Part shown: positions 17,851 to 25,891 of the stretch, piece by piece
Position numbering within the stretch: the stretch's first letter is position 1
Layout of the letters: each line of letters opens with the position of its first letter
Position numbers and translations under genes: made by a program
Notes under the pieces: generated by a model
The model's input: the letters and a program-made list of their open reading frames with translations, nothing else
Told to the model about the DNA's origin: nothing
The model's database searches: none
Source: JAFGCL01 sp964423835
GTDB lineage: Bacteria > Chloroflexota > Dehalococcoidia > UBA2247 > RBG-13-53-26
DNA length: 64,000 bases
Assembly: GCA_964423835.1 (NCBI GenBank)
Contig: CAYRGJ010000001.1
Span: 1-64,000, forward strand
Direction of reading: 5' to 3'

Positions 17851-17927
17851 TTCCTGACGGTGAAGGCCGATGCCACCACCACCCCGGCCACCAGTATCAC
17901 GATGCCCGTGGTCCTGCCGCCCGGCAT
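17835..17927 (-). CDS. Small single-pass membrane peptide (30 residues), or detached C-terminal anchor of the PEGA-like protein
   Basis: An ATG at 17927 opens a 30-codon frame: a short Gly/Arg/Thr start, a hydrophobic stretch (I-V-I-L-V-A-G-V-V-V-A-S-A-F) and a basic tail (R-K-W-F-K-K). That is the layout of a C-terminal membrane anchor with cytoplasmic positive charges. It is in the same reading frame as the PEGA-like protein whose TGA lies at 18011-18009, with no further stop between. So it may be a separate micro-protein, or the original C-terminus of that protein cut off by a nonsense change. No good ribosome site is seen. Confidence 0.4.
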   Translation of the reverse strand: MPGGRTTGIVILVAGVVVASAFTVRKWFKK

Positions 17928-17945
17928 GCACGCCGGAGCTTCAGT

Positions 17946-17976
17946 GCATCGCCGGGGCCAATGGCCCCGGCGATGC
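17946..17976. repeat. Perfect GC-rich inverted repeat
   Basis: GCATCGCCGGGGCCA, one base, then its exact complement TGGCCCCGGCGATGC. It lies just after the stop of the PEGA-like gene and could form a strong RNA hairpin. No T-tract follows on either strand, so it is not a textbook terminator; mRNA end protection or attenuation is possible. Confidence 0.5.
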
Positions 17977-18008
17977 GATAGCTGGCTACGGTCCGGCAGG
18001 TCAGGGCG

Positions 18009-20522
18009 TCACTCGACCCCCCGCACGTCGAACAGGCGGTACAGGGTCACCTTGGGGACCTTGTAGACCCAGGCCTCGCAGAAGTCCTGCCAGGCATGGG
18101 CGTGGAGGATGACCCGGAAGGACTGGCCGCGATAGTACATGTTGACGTGGGTCTTCTGCCCCGGTAGTCTCTGCACCTGCATCCAGGTGGCCTTCTGCAC
18201 CCCTGAGTCGAAGTTCCTGGGGCCGGTGAAGCGGAAGGTCTTGTCCCGGGTATTGATGCAGAGGGTGGTTCCCCTCTTGGGGTCCCGGAACACGTAGGTC
18301 CACTCCGAGGAGACGTACTTGCCCTCGAAGCTGATGGCCTTGCCGGCTTCCAGCTTCATGGTGGCGCTGTGAGGTGTGGCATACCCGGCCATTTCCCCCC
18401 ACCGGATGGTGTAGGTGCCGGGGCTGGCGTTGTCCACCGTCCAGGGCGCCGTCCCCTTGTAGCTGGCGGCGCCGGTGATGGTGAACCTGGCTCCGGACGG
18501 GACCGAGGTCACGTTGATGGTCCCGCCCTGCGGCGGAGGCCCCGCCGGCGTGTACATGCCGTCGAAGATGATGGCACCTCCGGCGGCAAGCTGCGCCATG
18601 CCGTCAGCGGGCTTGGTGTAGCCTGTCACGTTGTCCCACATGATGGTGTAGGACCCGGGTGTAGCGTTGTCGACCGCCCACGGTACCGTCCCGTTGTAGC
18701 TGCCGGCCCCGCTGATGGTGAAGCTGGCGTCGGGCACGTTCGCGATCACGCCAATGACCCCCGTCTGGGGAGGCGTTATCGCCGGCGTGTAGGCGCCATA
18801 GAAGGTCACTGCCTCTCCCGCAGCCAGCTCATGGCTTTCGCCTTCCGGCGCGGTGTACCCCGTGATGTTGTCCCACATTATGGTGTAGGAGCCGGCCGGG
18901 GCATCGGCCACGGCCCATGGCACCGTCCCGTTGTAGCTGGATGGGCCGCTGAGGCTGAAGGCGGCGTCGGGCACGTTCGAGTTCACGCCGATCGTCCCCT
19001 CCCCGGGTTCGGTGGCGTTTTCGGCATAGACGCCCCGGAACACGATAGCGCCTTCGGCAGGCAGGGTCTGGTTTTCGCTGGAGGGAGTCATGTCGTAGCC
19101 GGTCATGTTCTCCCACATGATGGTGTAGTCGCCAGCCGGAGCATCAGCCACCGCCCAGGGCGCTGTACCGTTGTAGCTGGCCGCCCCACTGAGGGTGAAA
19201 GTCCCCCCGGCGGGAGCCGAGGTCACGCCGATGGTGCCGATCTGCGGGGGCATCTCCTGATACAGGCCGAAGAAGTTGATGGCCTCTCCGGCGGCCAGGG
19301 TCTTGTCCTCGCTGTCCGGCGCAGTGTAGCCAGTGATGTTCTCCCACGTGATGGTGTAATCCCCGGCCTCGGCGTCAGTTACGGCCCAGGGCACAGTTCC
19401 GTTGTAGCTGGTGGGCCCGCTCAGGGTGAAGGTGGCTTCGGGCCGGTTCGCGGCCACGCCCATGGTGCCCGCCTCAGAGGGCGCCGCCGTGTAGCCGCCA
19501 TGGAAGCTCAGAACCTCTCCGGCTTCCAGGGTCTGGTTGTCGCCTGAAGGCGCGGTGAGGCCCGTCATGTTCTCCCAGGTGATGGCGTAGGACCCGGCGG
19601 GAACGTCGGGCATCAGCCATGGCGTGGTCCCGTTGTAGGTGACCCCACCGGCAATGCTGAACCCGGCGCCCGGCGGGGCTGAGGTCACGGAGATGACCCC
19701 CACTTCGGGCAGAGTGGCATTCTCCCCGTAGATGCCCTGGAAAGCGATGGCGCCCCCGGCCTCCAGGGTGAGGTTCTCCCCCTCCGGTGTCGGGGTGACG
19801 CCCGTCATGTTGTCCCACAGGATGCCGTAGTCGCCAGACGGGGCATCGGCCACCGCCCAGGGGGCGGTCCCGTTGAAGCTGGCGGGCCCGGCGATAGTGA
19901 ACGTGGCGCCCGCGGGGGCCGAGGCCACGCCGATGGTTCCCGTCTCGATCGCGGCCGGCTCAAAGAGGCCGTCGAAAACGATGCCCTCTCCGGCGCCCAG
20001 GGTCTGGTTCTCGCTATCCGGCGCGGTGAAGCCGGTCACGTTGTCCCACATGATGGTGTAGTCCCCGGCCGGAACGCCGGCCATGGCCCAGGCAGCGGTC
20101 CCGTTGTAGCTGGCTGCGCCGCTCAGGACAAACGTGGCCCCGGGCATGTTCGAGGTCACGCCAATGGTTCCTGCCTCTGGCGCGGTGTCGCCCTCGGTGT
20201 ACATGCCCTCAAACTGGAGGCCTCTTCCGGCGTCGAGCACCCCGGTTTCATCAGCCGGACTGGTATAGCCGGAAAGGTCCTCCCAGCTGATGGTGTAGGA
20301 CCCCGCCGGGGCATCGGCCGTGGCCCACGGCGTTGTTCCGTTGTAGCTGGCGGCCCCGCTGATGGTGAAGGCCTGGCCGGAAGGGGTCGAAATGACGCAG
20401 ATGACCCCCGGCCCGTCGCCATCCTGGTTGGTACTCATGGGAGCAGCCACGAGGGCCGTGGTGACCACCAGCGCCAGGCAGAGCAGGGCGTACAGGGCTG
20501 CGGTGCTTATCCTACTCTTCAT
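18009..20522 (-). CDS. Secreted protein with nine PEGA-like repeats and a unique C-terminal domain
   Basis: 837 residues. Residues 1-28 form a signal peptide (M-K-S-R-I-S then Leu/Val-rich). From about 39 to 740 there are nine repeats of about 76-80 residues. Each has the pattern G-(T/V)-I-x-V-x-S, then S-Y-N-G-T-x-P-W, G-x-Y-T-I-x-W, G-Y-T-x-P and (A/L)-x-A-G-x-x-I-x-F-x-G. This recalls PEGA surface domains. The last about 95 residues are different (F-R-D-P-K-R-G-T-T-L-C-I-N), rich in aromatic residues with two Cys, and look like a folded module. AAGGAGA precedes the ATG. The likely site is the cell surface or outside; the role (adhesion, S-layer, carbohydrate binding) is unknown. Confidence 0.82.
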   Translation of the reverse strand: MKSRISTAALYALLCLALVVTTALVAAPMSTNQDGDGPGVICVISTPSGQAFTISGAASYNGTTPWATADAPAGSYTISWEDLSGYTSPADETGVLDAGRGLQFEGMYTEGDTAPEAGTIGVTSNMPGATFVLSGAASYNGTAAWAMAGVPAGDYTIMWDNVTGFTAPDSENQTLGAGEGIVFDGLFEPAAIETGTIGVASAPAGATFTIAGPASFNGTAPWAVADAPSGDYGILWDNMTGVTPTPEGENLTLEAGGAIAFQGIYGENATLPEVGVISVTSAPPGAGFSIAGGVTYNGTTPWLMPDVPAGSYAITWENMTGLTAPSGDNQTLEAGEVLSFHGGYTAAPSEAGTMGVAANRPEATFTLSGPTSYNGTVPWAVTDAEAGDYTITWENITGYTAPDSEDKTLAAGEAINFFGLYQEMPPQIGTIGVTSAPAGGTFTLSGAASYNGTAPWAVADAPAGDYTIMWENMTGYDMTPSSENQTLPAEGAIVFRGVYAENATEPGEGTIGVNSNVPDAAFSLSGPSSYNGTVPWAVADAPAGSYTIMWDNITGYTAPEGESHELAAGEAVTFYGAYTPAITPPQTGVIGVIANVPDASFTISGAGSYNGTVPWAVDNATPGSYTIMWDNVTGYTKPADGMAQLAAGGAIIFDGMYTPAGPPPQGGTINVTSVPSGARFTITGAASYKGTAPWTVDNASPGTYTIRWGEMAGYATPHSATMKLEAGKAISFEGKYVSSEWTYVFRDPKRGTTLCINTRDKTFRFTGPRNFDSGVQKATWMQVQRLPGQKTHVNMYYRGQSFRVILHAHAWQDFCEAWVYKVPKVTLYRLFDVRGVE
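18294..20408 (-). repeat. Nine tandem coding repeats of about 230 bp
   Basis: DNA underlying the PEGA-like repeats. Copies share blocks such as GCCCAGGGCGCCGT and TTGTAGCTGGCGGCCCC-like stretches and differ at scattered sites, mostly silent or conservative. This implies old tandem duplication with possible copy-number change by recombination. Confidence 0.75.
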
Positions 20523-20579
20523 CTGTCGGTCTCCTTGCCTTTTACAGCGTTTGGCTCATCGATGGACCCGGGCCTGTTT

Positions 20580-20597
20580 GGCGGCCGCGCGGCCGCC
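20580..20597. repeat. 18-bp perfect palindrome in the leader of the PEGA-like gene
   Basis: GGCGGCCGCGCGGCCGCC, about 58-75 nt upstream of the start codon. On RNA it would form a tight hairpin in the 5' leader. Flanked by two CATATG copies 23 nt apart. Function unknown. Confidence 0.4.
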
Positions 20598-20871
20598 GCA
20601 TATGGCCGGGTCTCCATGTCGCATATGCTGTTGATGGCGTCAGCGGAAAACGCACCTCCCCGGGCGGCAGGTTTGGGGGTTCTGGTGGTGGAGCGGGGCT
20701 CGGATATTCGGTTGACCTGAAGCAGTATGTCATAAGCGCTGCCGGCCTCCAATTGGGGCTGGCACCTATCGCGTCCCTGCGGGATATACCTAACGTGTGT
20801 GGCCCGGAGCCCAGCTACTTACGTAGACAGCCGGCCGCCCCCGGCCCCGGGCCAAAAAAGCCCAGGCCGGT

Positions 20872-20940
20872 TACGTAGGCTCCACAAGGCCGGGCCGCGT
20901 GCCTCTGACAATGGCCGGCGCGCCGGAGGGATGGGACACT
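20872..20940 (+). promoter_or_regulatory. Shared TACGTAG-type promoter, site a
   Basis: TACGTAGGCTCCACA at 20872; ATGGCC exactly 39 nt after the first base (20911-20916); GACACT as -10-like hexamer after 18 nt (20935-20940). Drives the small protein/DUF998 pair; predicted leader about 18 nt. Confidence 0.6.
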
Positions 20941-20964
20941 GTAGGGGCAGGGAGCGAAAGAACC

Positions 20965-21249
20965 ATGTACAAGAGACTGCGGATCGCGATAGTCAGGGCC
21001 TCTGCCAGGCAGCTGCTGGCCAGCGAGGTCCAGCAGCTGGTGCTGTCCGGCAAGATCGTGCTCATCCCGGCCGGCGACGACCTGATGTGGTGTATCCTAT
21101 ATCTGCACCAGGCGGGGCGCTCGCTGGCGGACACGCTGGACAAGCTGACCCGCTTCTGGGGACAGCCGATCCCGGTGACCTCCAGCGACGAGGCGGCGGT
21201 GTACCTCTTCAGGCTGCTGGAGGGAAGAGTCAGGGACCGTGTCAACTGA
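20965..21249 (+). CDS. Hypothetical 94-residue protein
   Basis: Starts at ATG 20965 with GGGAG about 10 nt upstream and directly behind shared promoter site a. The product has a basic, helical N-terminus, a central region V-L-I-P-A-G-D-D-L-M-W, a stretch with Y-L-H-Q-A-G-R-S-L-A-D-T-L-D-K-L, and no membrane segment or Cys motif. I do not recognise the family. Being 9 nt upstream of the DUF998 gene and under a stress-type promoter, it is probably a small cytoplasmic accessory protein of the same response. Confidence 0.6.
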   Translation: MYKRLRIAIVRASARQLLASEVQQLVLSGKIVLIPAGDDLMWCILYLHQAGRSLADTLDKLTRFWGQPIPVTSSDEAAVYLFRLLEGRVRDRVN

Positions 21250-21258
21250 GGACCTGGC

Positions 21259-21954
21259 ATGAACCGATCGATGGCCTGGCCCGCCCGGACAGCCCTGCGG
21301 AGGGCATCGGCCCTGTGCGGAGTGGCGGCGCCGCTCCTGTGCGGGGGCGCGCTCCTGACGGCCACCCTCCTGGACCCGTCGTACAGCTCCGTCACGCAGC
21401 GGATCAGCGAGCTGGGGGCGCCCAGCGCTCCTTACGCGGCCCTGGCCAATACACTGGGGATAGGAGCTACCGGACTGCTGATAGCTCTGTTCTCCGTGGG
21501 CCTGGCGGACGTGCTGCGCCGGTCCCGGACGGCGGCCATCGGCAGCGCCCTGGTCGGCCTGGCCGGCCTCGCGGTGACCCTGGCCGGGATTCTGCCTTCC
21601 GGCGCGGACGGGATGGAGGCGCCGAGAACGGCCGTGGCCCACGGGGCCCTGGCCCGGACCGGGGAGATGTCCATCATAGGCGGGGCCCTGGCCCTGTGGG
21701 TGGGGCTCAGGGGGTCCGGCCAGTGGCGGGTCTTCTCCGACGTGTCGCTGGCGGTGGCCATTGCCTTGGCCGGGCTGTACATACCCTACCAGCTCCACTC
21801 GGTGGGCCCCTGGAAAGGCGTCATTCAGCGCGTGATGGTGCTGGTGGTCCTGGCCTGGATAGCAATTATGTCAATAAAGCTGCTGTCTCTATCCGCCAGC
21901 CCCGGCGAGCGGCCTGCTGCCTCGCCGGACCCCGATGGCGCAGGGCCCGGCTAG
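21259..21954 (+). CDS. DUF998-family integral membrane protein
   Basis: 231 residues with about six hydrophobic segments (for example A-L-C-G-V-A-A-P-L-L-C-G, G-I-G-A-T-G-L-L-I-A-L-F, L-V-V-L-A-W-I-A-I). The first loop contains S-V-T-Q-R-I-S-E-L-G, the usual DUF998 signature between the first two helices. The C-terminal tail is Pro/Ala-rich and soluble. Biochemical function of the family is not established. It follows the 94-residue gene by 9 nt, so both share promoter site a. Confidence 0.8.
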   Translation: MNRSMAWPARTALRRASALCGVAAPLLCGGALLTATLLDPSYSSVTQRISELGAPSAPYAALANTLGIGATGLLIALFSVGLADVLRRSRTAAIGSALVGLAGLAVTLAGILPSGADGMEAPRTAVAHGALARTGEMSIIGGALALWVGLRGSGQWRVFSDVSLAVAIALAGLYIPYQLHSVGPWKGVIQRVMVLVVLAWIAIMSIKLLSLSASPGERPAASPDPDGAGPG

Positions 21955-22131
21955 CCGGTCACCTCATCAGGGCAATTCCGGTCTCCCGCGTCCGTTTGAC
22001 CTGCCGGGCATCCGCTGCCAGGTTGTCCCGGCCCCCGGCCGATGGCCTGCGCACTGGTCATGGCCCGGCAGGCCGCCCTTCTGAGGTTGGCCCGGCGCAC
22101 GGCCGATCGCCTCGCCCGCGGCCCGTCGTTA

Positions 22132-24084
22132 CTACACCAGCCTGGCTATCGCCGCCCCCTCGTAAATGGCATCGATTATCTTGCGGGGGCGGACGCTGTC
22201 CCCGATGACGTACACCTCGGGCACCACCTCCCTGGCTTTCTCGGCCAGGGTCTCCACGGACCTGGTGCCCAGGGCCACCACCACGCTGTCGGTCTGCAGC
22301 AGGCTGCGGCGCCCGTGACGGTCCATAACGGTGACCCCCTTCTCCGCTATCTCCAGGATGTTCCGCCCCGTAATCCACTGCACGCCCGCCTCCGGGAGCT
22401 GGTTGGTGAGCAGGTCGAAACGGGTTATGGGCTCCTCATCCAGGGCCAGCTCATCCAGCCATTCGAGGATGGTGACCTTCTTGCCCTGCAGCCCCAGCAG
22501 GAGGGCCACCTCGCAGCCTCCCACCCCGCCGCCGGCCACGATGACCTTCTCTCCGGCCACCGAGGCCTTCCCGGTGAAGACGTCCCAGTACATGTAGACG
22601 TTCCCGCCCCAGTTGCAGGGGATCTCGGGGATGAGCGGCTCCGCGCCGGTAGCCACTATCAGTACATCGGGCCTGACAGCCGCGATGAGGTCCTGGTCGA
22701 CGGCCCGGCCGGTCTCCACCTTCACACCCATGGCCTTGAGCTGCGGCACCTCGAATTCCAGTATGTAGTTGAGCTTGTCCCGGCCCGGGGCCAGGGCCGC
22801 CACCCGGAGCTGGCCGCCGAGCTCCTTCTCCTTCTCATAGAGAGTGACCTCGTGGCCGCGCAGGGCCGCCACGCGGGCAGCCTCCATCCCGCCGGGGCCG
22901 GCGCCAGCGATCATCACCTTCTTCTTGCGCGCGGCCGGCTTGATCTCCAGCCAGCCATCCATCCGCTCGCGGCCTACCTCAGCGTTGACGGCGCACCTCA
23001 TGTAGAGGTCATTGAAGACGTGGCCTCCGATGCAGCCGGTGTTGCAGCTGATGCACTTGCGGATGGCTTCGTCGCTGCCCGTCCGGGCCTTGTTGGGCCA
23101 CTGCGGGTCGGCGATCAGGGGCCTGCCCAGGGCCACGAAGTCCGCCCGGCCCTCCGCCAGCACCCTCTCGGCGAAGGCCGGGGTCTTGATCTGCCCCACG
23201 GTGATCACCGGGATCTTGACCACCTTCCGGATGGCCTCGGCCAGGTATACCCGCCAGCCCTCTTCGAAGCGCATGGTCTCCAGCAGGGTGGGCATGGACT
23301 CGTAAATGCCGGAGCTGACGTTCAGCACATTGATGCCCAGGGATTCGGCCAGCCGGGCTATCTTCTGGCCATCCTCAAGGGTGAGCCCCCCGGGGACGAA
23401 CTCGTCGGCGCTGTAGCGCAGGCAGAGCGTGAAGTCCGGGCCCACCTTCTGGCGGGTGCGCCGCACGATCTCGGTGAGGAACTTGAGGCGCCGGTCGAAG
23501 CTGCCGCCCCACTCGTCGACCCTCTGGTTGGTGTGCGGCGACATGAACTCGCCGATGAGGTACCCGTGGGCGCCGTGGAACTCCACCCCGTCCATGCCGG
23601 CCTTCTTCACCCGCAGGGCCGTCTCCGAGAACCGCTCCACCAGGTCCCAGATCTCCGCCGGCTCGAGCTCCCGCACTGGTATCTGCAGGAACCCGTCGGG
23701 TATGGCGGAGGGCGCCACCGGCTGCACCCCCTCCGTGTTGTGGACCTGCCGGCCGGCGTGGTGGATCTGCTGGAAGACGCGGGCCCCGTAGAGGTGTATG
23801 GCGTCGGCCAACTCGCGGTAGCCCGGGATGTACTTGTCGTTGTCCAGGCGGAGCTGGCAGGAAACGTTCTTGCCTTCGGGGTACTTGACCTGCGTGTTCT
23901 CAATAATGAGCAGCCCTGCCCCGCCGCGGGCCCGCTCGGCATAGTAGCTGATGAGGCGGTCGGTCACCTCTCCGGTGGGGCCGGCGTAGTTGGTGGTGCA
24001 GGGCGGCAGGACGATCCGGTTCTTGACCAGTATCCGGCCGATGAGTCCGGGTTCGAACAGCTTCGGGTACTTTGGCTCTTTCAT
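22132..24084 (-). CDS. Fe-S flavoenzyme of the Old Yellow Enzyme / 2,4-dienoyl-CoA reductase family
   Basis: 650 residues. N-terminal TIM-barrel FMN domain to about 330 (V-L-P-P-C-T-T-N-Y, H-H-A-G-R-Q, E-F-H-G-A-H-G-Y-L). A [4Fe-4S] site is at C344-C347-C351-C364, the spacing of FadH. C-terminal FAD/NAD(P)-binding domains follow (V-M-I-A-G-A-G-P-G-G-M-E-A-A and V-A-G-G-G-V-G-G-C-E). Family members reduce C=C bonds in enoyl-CoAs, enoates, bile acids or trimethylamine-type compounds. GGAGG 5 nt before the ATG at 24084 sets the start. The substrate is unknown. Confidence 0.88.
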   Translation of the reverse strand: MKEPKYPKLFEPGLIGRILVKNRIVLPPCTTNYAGPTGEVTDRLISYYAERARGGAGLLIIENTQVKYPEGKNVSCQLRLDNDKYIPGYRELADAIHLYGARVFQQIHHAGRQVHNTEGVQPVAPSAIPDGFLQIPVRELEPAEIWDLVERFSETALRVKKAGMDGVEFHGAHGYLIGEFMSPHTNQRVDEWGGSFDRRLKFLTEIVRRTRQKVGPDFTLCLRYSADEFVPGGLTLEDGQKIARLAESLGINVLNVSSGIYESMPTLLETMRFEEGWRVYLAEAIRKVVKIPVITVGQIKTPAFAERVLAEGRADFVALGRPLIADPQWPNKARTGSDEAIRKCISCNTGCIGGHVFNDLYMRCAVNAEVGRERMDGWLEIKPAARKKKVMIAGAGPGGMEAARVAALRGHEVTLYEKEKELGGQLRVAALAPGRDKLNYILEFEVPQLKAMGVKVETGRAVDQDLIAAVRPDVLIVATGAEPLIPEIPCNWGGNVYMYWDVFTGKASVAGEKVIVAGGGVGGCEVALLLGLQGKKVTILEWLDELALDEEPITRFDLLTNQLPEAGVQWITGRNILEIAEKGVTVMDRHGRRSLLQTDSVVVALGTRSVETLAEKAREVVPEVYVIGDSVRPRKIIDAIYEGAAIARLV

Positions 24085-24154
24085 CACAACCTCCTTTGCT
24101 GATGGGGACGGGCCGCCGCTCCACGGGCGGCCGAACGTCGCTGTCGACTGATCT

Positions 24155-24223
24155 GATGCTCCGCCTTCCGGCCGGCCGTGGCATCGTGACTTGTACTTGT
24201 TCGGGCATTGTGTCCGTTACTTA
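24155..24223 (-). promoter_or_regulatory. Shared TACGTAG-type promoter, minus strand, for the Old Yellow Enzyme gene
   Basis: Minus strand from 24223: TAAGTAACGGACACA, second copy CAAGTAC 24 nt on, ATGCCA exactly 39 nt on (24184-24179). The -10-like hexamer is poor (AGCATC, 24160-24155). Nearly back-to-back with the BON promoter. Confidence 0.4.
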
Positions 24224-24228
24224 TGCGT

Positions 24229-24298
24229 TACGTAGGCTCCACAATGGCCCAGCAAGTGGTCTCCTGAATAGCCCGGCTTCGGGCGGCGGCCCTACAAT
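24229..24298 (+). promoter_or_regulatory. Shared TACGTAG-type promoter, site b (first BON gene)
   Basis: TACGTAGGCTCCACA at 24229, CAAGTGG 24 nt on, ATAGCC at +39 (24268-24273), then 19 nt and TACAAT (24293-24298). Start codon at 24320 leaves a leader of about 15 nt containing AGGAAGGAGG. Confidence 0.65.
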
Positions 24299-24319
24299 GC
24301 CATCAGGAAGGAGGATGCC

Positions 24320-24973
24320 ATGAAGAGCGATGCCGAGATTCAGCGAAACGTGATGGACGAACTGAAGTGGCAGCCGAACATCCATGCCGCTGCTATCGGG
24401 GTGTCTGCCAAGGACGGGGTGGTGACCCTCACCGGGAACGTGGACAGCTACCTGGAGAAGGTGGGCGCGGAAGCGGCGGCCAGGCGCATCTCGGGCGTCA
24501 CCGCGACGGTCAACAACCTGACCGTCCGTCTGCCGTCATCCAGCGAGTGCACCGATCAGGACGTTGCCCGGGCCGCCGCGGAGGCCATCAAGTGGAACGT
24601 GTCCATACCCCAGGACCGCATCAAAGTGACGGTGGAGAAAGGCTGGGTCACCCTGACCGGAACGGTGGACTGGATGTACCAGAAGCAGACGGCCGAAGAC
24701 GAGATCTGCTGCCTGGTGGGTGTCAAGGGGGTGACCAACCTCATCACCGTGCTGCCGGCGCTGCGGCCGGCGGAGGTCAGGACCCGGATCGGCGAGGCCA
24801 TCGAGCGCAGCGCCAGGATGGATGCGCAGCGCATAAACGTGGAGGTGGAGGACGGTAAGGTGATCCTGACCGGCACGGTGCGGGCCTGGATAGAGAAGGA
24901 GGACGCCGAGCGGGCCGCCTGGAGCGCCCCCGGCGTGTCCCGGGTGGAGAACAAGATCCTGATCAAGGTCTGA
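24320..24973 (+). CDS. Triple BON-domain protein, copy 1
   Basis: 217 residues made of three BON domains (about 3-70, 78-145, 150-217), each with the alternating pattern (V-x-V-x-D-G-x-V-x-L-x-G-x-V) seen as S-A-K-D-G-V-V-T-L-T-G, V-E-K-G-W-V-T-L-T-G and V-E-D-G-K-V-I-L-T-G. BON domains bind membranes or other proteins and are common in osmotic-stress proteins such as OsmY. Unlike OsmY there is no signal peptide, so it should act in the cytoplasm. A close paralogue of the same length lies at 28043. Monocistronic behind promoter site b. Confidence 0.88.
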   Translation: MKSDAEIQRNVMDELKWQPNIHAAAIGVSAKDGVVTLTGNVDSYLEKVGAEAAARRISGVTATVNNLTVRLPSSSECTDQDVARAAAEAIKWNVSIPQDRIKVTVEKGWVTLTGTVDWMYQKQTAEDEICCLVGVKGVTNLITVLPALRPAEVRTRIGEAIERSARMDAQRINVEVEDGKVILTGTVRAWIEKEDAERAAWSAPGVSRVENKILIKV

Positions 24974-25130
24974 GCCGGCCACCCCGGGCTCAGCAGGGGA
25001 GTCGCCGGAAGGCCGCATGGGCGCGGCGCAGAACACGCCGGCATGGGGAGGGAAGCGATGGAGCGCCAGGAGCAAGTCAGAGTGCTAGCTGATGAGCGTC
25101 AGCGGCGTCCCTCGCCGGGGCCCCGACCTC

Positions 25131-25283
25131 TTACTGCTCCGGGTGGCAGCACCCGCACTGGCAGGCGCTGGAGCTGGCGCAGGCCTCGCAGCAGTAACGG
25201 ACGCCGTCCTTCTCGAAACCGCCGTTGACTACCCGGCAGCCGCAGGCGGGGCACAGCAGTGTCTGAACCGATTCAGTGGTCAT
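25131..25283 (-). CDS. Bacterial metallothionein (SmtA/BmtA family)
   Basis: 50 residues, ten Cys (11, 14, 16, 31, 32, 35, 41, 43, 45, 46) and one His (47). The order L-C-P-A-C-G-C, then G-V-R-Y-C-C-E-A-C-A, then C-x-C-G-C-C-H follows the SmtA family, whose core reads G-L-Y-Y-C-C-E-A-C-A. Such proteins bind Zn(II), Cd(II) or Cu(I) in a four-metal thiolate cluster. ATG at 25283 has GGAGA 7 nt upstream and comes 11 nt after the bacterioferritin stop, so the two form an operon for metal storage and detoxification. It uses Cys where SmtA has one His. Confidence 0.85.
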   Translation of the reverse strand: MTTESVQTLLCPACGCRVVNGGFEKDGVRYCCEACASSSACQCGCCHPEQ

Positions 25284-25294
25284 CCCAATCTCCG

Positions 25295-25744
25295 CTACTC
25301 CATGTCTTCCATGAGGGTGGTGAAGGTATCGTGGTGGTCCTCTTCCTGCTGCAGAATCTCGCGGAAGAGGCGGTTAGTGGTCTCATCGCGCTCCTGCCGG
25401 GCCATCTCCACGATGTCCTTGTAGAGGGCGATGGCTTCGGCCTCGGCCTGGATGTTGGCTTCGATCATCTGCTTCAGGGAGTCCCCCACGAAGATGGGCG
25501 CCGGCTTGGTGGTCGGTATGGCGCCGAGATAGAAGAGCCTTTCGGCTATGGCCTCGGCGTGCTTCATCTCGGCTATGGCTATGGCCCGCAGCTCGTCATG
25601 CACGGCGAATCCCCGGACTCCCCCCCACTGCACGTGCTGCCACATGTACTGTATGGACACTGCGATCTCCCTGGCAATGGCGTCGTTGAGCTTGTCCAGG
25701 AGACCCTTCGATACCTTGGTCGCCGCCGCGTGTTTTGCGGGCAT
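25295..25744 (-). CDS. Bacterioferritin-like ferritin
   Basis: 149 residues. Diiron ligands fall in bacterioferritin spacing: E26, E59-x-x-H62, E101 or E103, E135-x-x-H138. Met60 aligns with the haem-ligand Met52 of E. coli Bfr. The protein should form a hollow shell that oxidises Fe(II) and stores Fe(III), lowering Fenton chemistry. AGGAGGTGG lies just before the ATG. It heads an operon with metallothionein and is transcribed from a strong member of the shared promoter family (25812-25881), divergent from HtrA. Confidence 0.87.
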   Translation of the reverse strand: MPAKHAAATKVSKGLLDKLNDAIAREIAVSIQYMWQHVQWGGVRGFAVHDELRAIAIAEMKHAEAIAERLFYLGAIPTTKPAPIFVGDSLKQMIEANIQAEAEAIALYKDIVEMARQERDETTNRLFREILQQEEDHHDTFTTLMEDME

Positions 25745-25811
25745 TTTGCCACCTCCTCATTCCTGTTTGGGCACGCGAGGGACGCACGCGCACCACCGGC
25801 ACTCTGGGCCC

Positions 25812-25881
25812 AGTATAGGCGGGGCCCCCGGGCCCCAGCCATTCGGGAGTCTACCTGGGCGGCGCTTGTGGACCTTACTTA
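25812..25881 (-). promoter_or_regulatory. Shared TACGTAG-type promoter, minus strand, for bacterioferritin
   Basis: Minus strand from 25881: TAAGTAAGGTCCACA, CAGGTAG 24 nt on, ATGGCT exactly at +39 (25842-25837), 19 nt spacer, TATACT (25817-25812). One of the best matches; it lies back-to-back with the HtrA promoter. Confidence 0.65.
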
Positions 25882-25891
25882 CTTTGCCGGC

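Larger units (their letters stand above)
20523..20964. other. 442-bp intergenic region with divergent control signals
   Basis: Separates the PEGA-like gene (minus) from the plus-strand small protein gene. It holds an AAGGAGA ribosome site for the former, a GC palindrome (20580-20597), TACGTA elements at about 20820 and 20872, and a plus-strand promoter (20872-20940). Open frames here lack similarity, ribosome sites or codon bias, so I call none. Confidence 0.5.

Noticed and set aside
17946..17976. Perfect inverted repeat as an intrinsic terminator
   Set aside because: No T-run on either strand; kept only as an inverted repeat.
18009..18011. TGA of the PEGA-like gene as a selenocysteine codon
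   Set aside because: No Cys-like context or redox motif around it and no evidence of selenium machinery in the window.
18294..20408. Regular repeats considered as a CRISPR array
   Set aside because: Period is about 230 bp, fully coding in one frame, with divergent copies; these are protein-domain repeats.
20519..20752. 77-codon minus-strand frame upstream of the PEGA-like gene
   Set aside because: Low-complexity, no ribosome site, crosses the leader palindrome and overlaps the true start.
20815..20830. Extra CTACTTACGTAG element as another shared promoter facing the PEGA-like gene
   Set aside because: The 24-nt partner is partly present on the minus strand, but no ATGGCC-like or -10 hexamer follows, and the gene starts about 300 nt away.
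20799..22208. 469-codon plus-strand frame over the DUF998 region
   Set aside because: Arg/Gly/Pro-rich reading of the wrong frame; the DUF998 frame has real membrane helices and a ribosome site.
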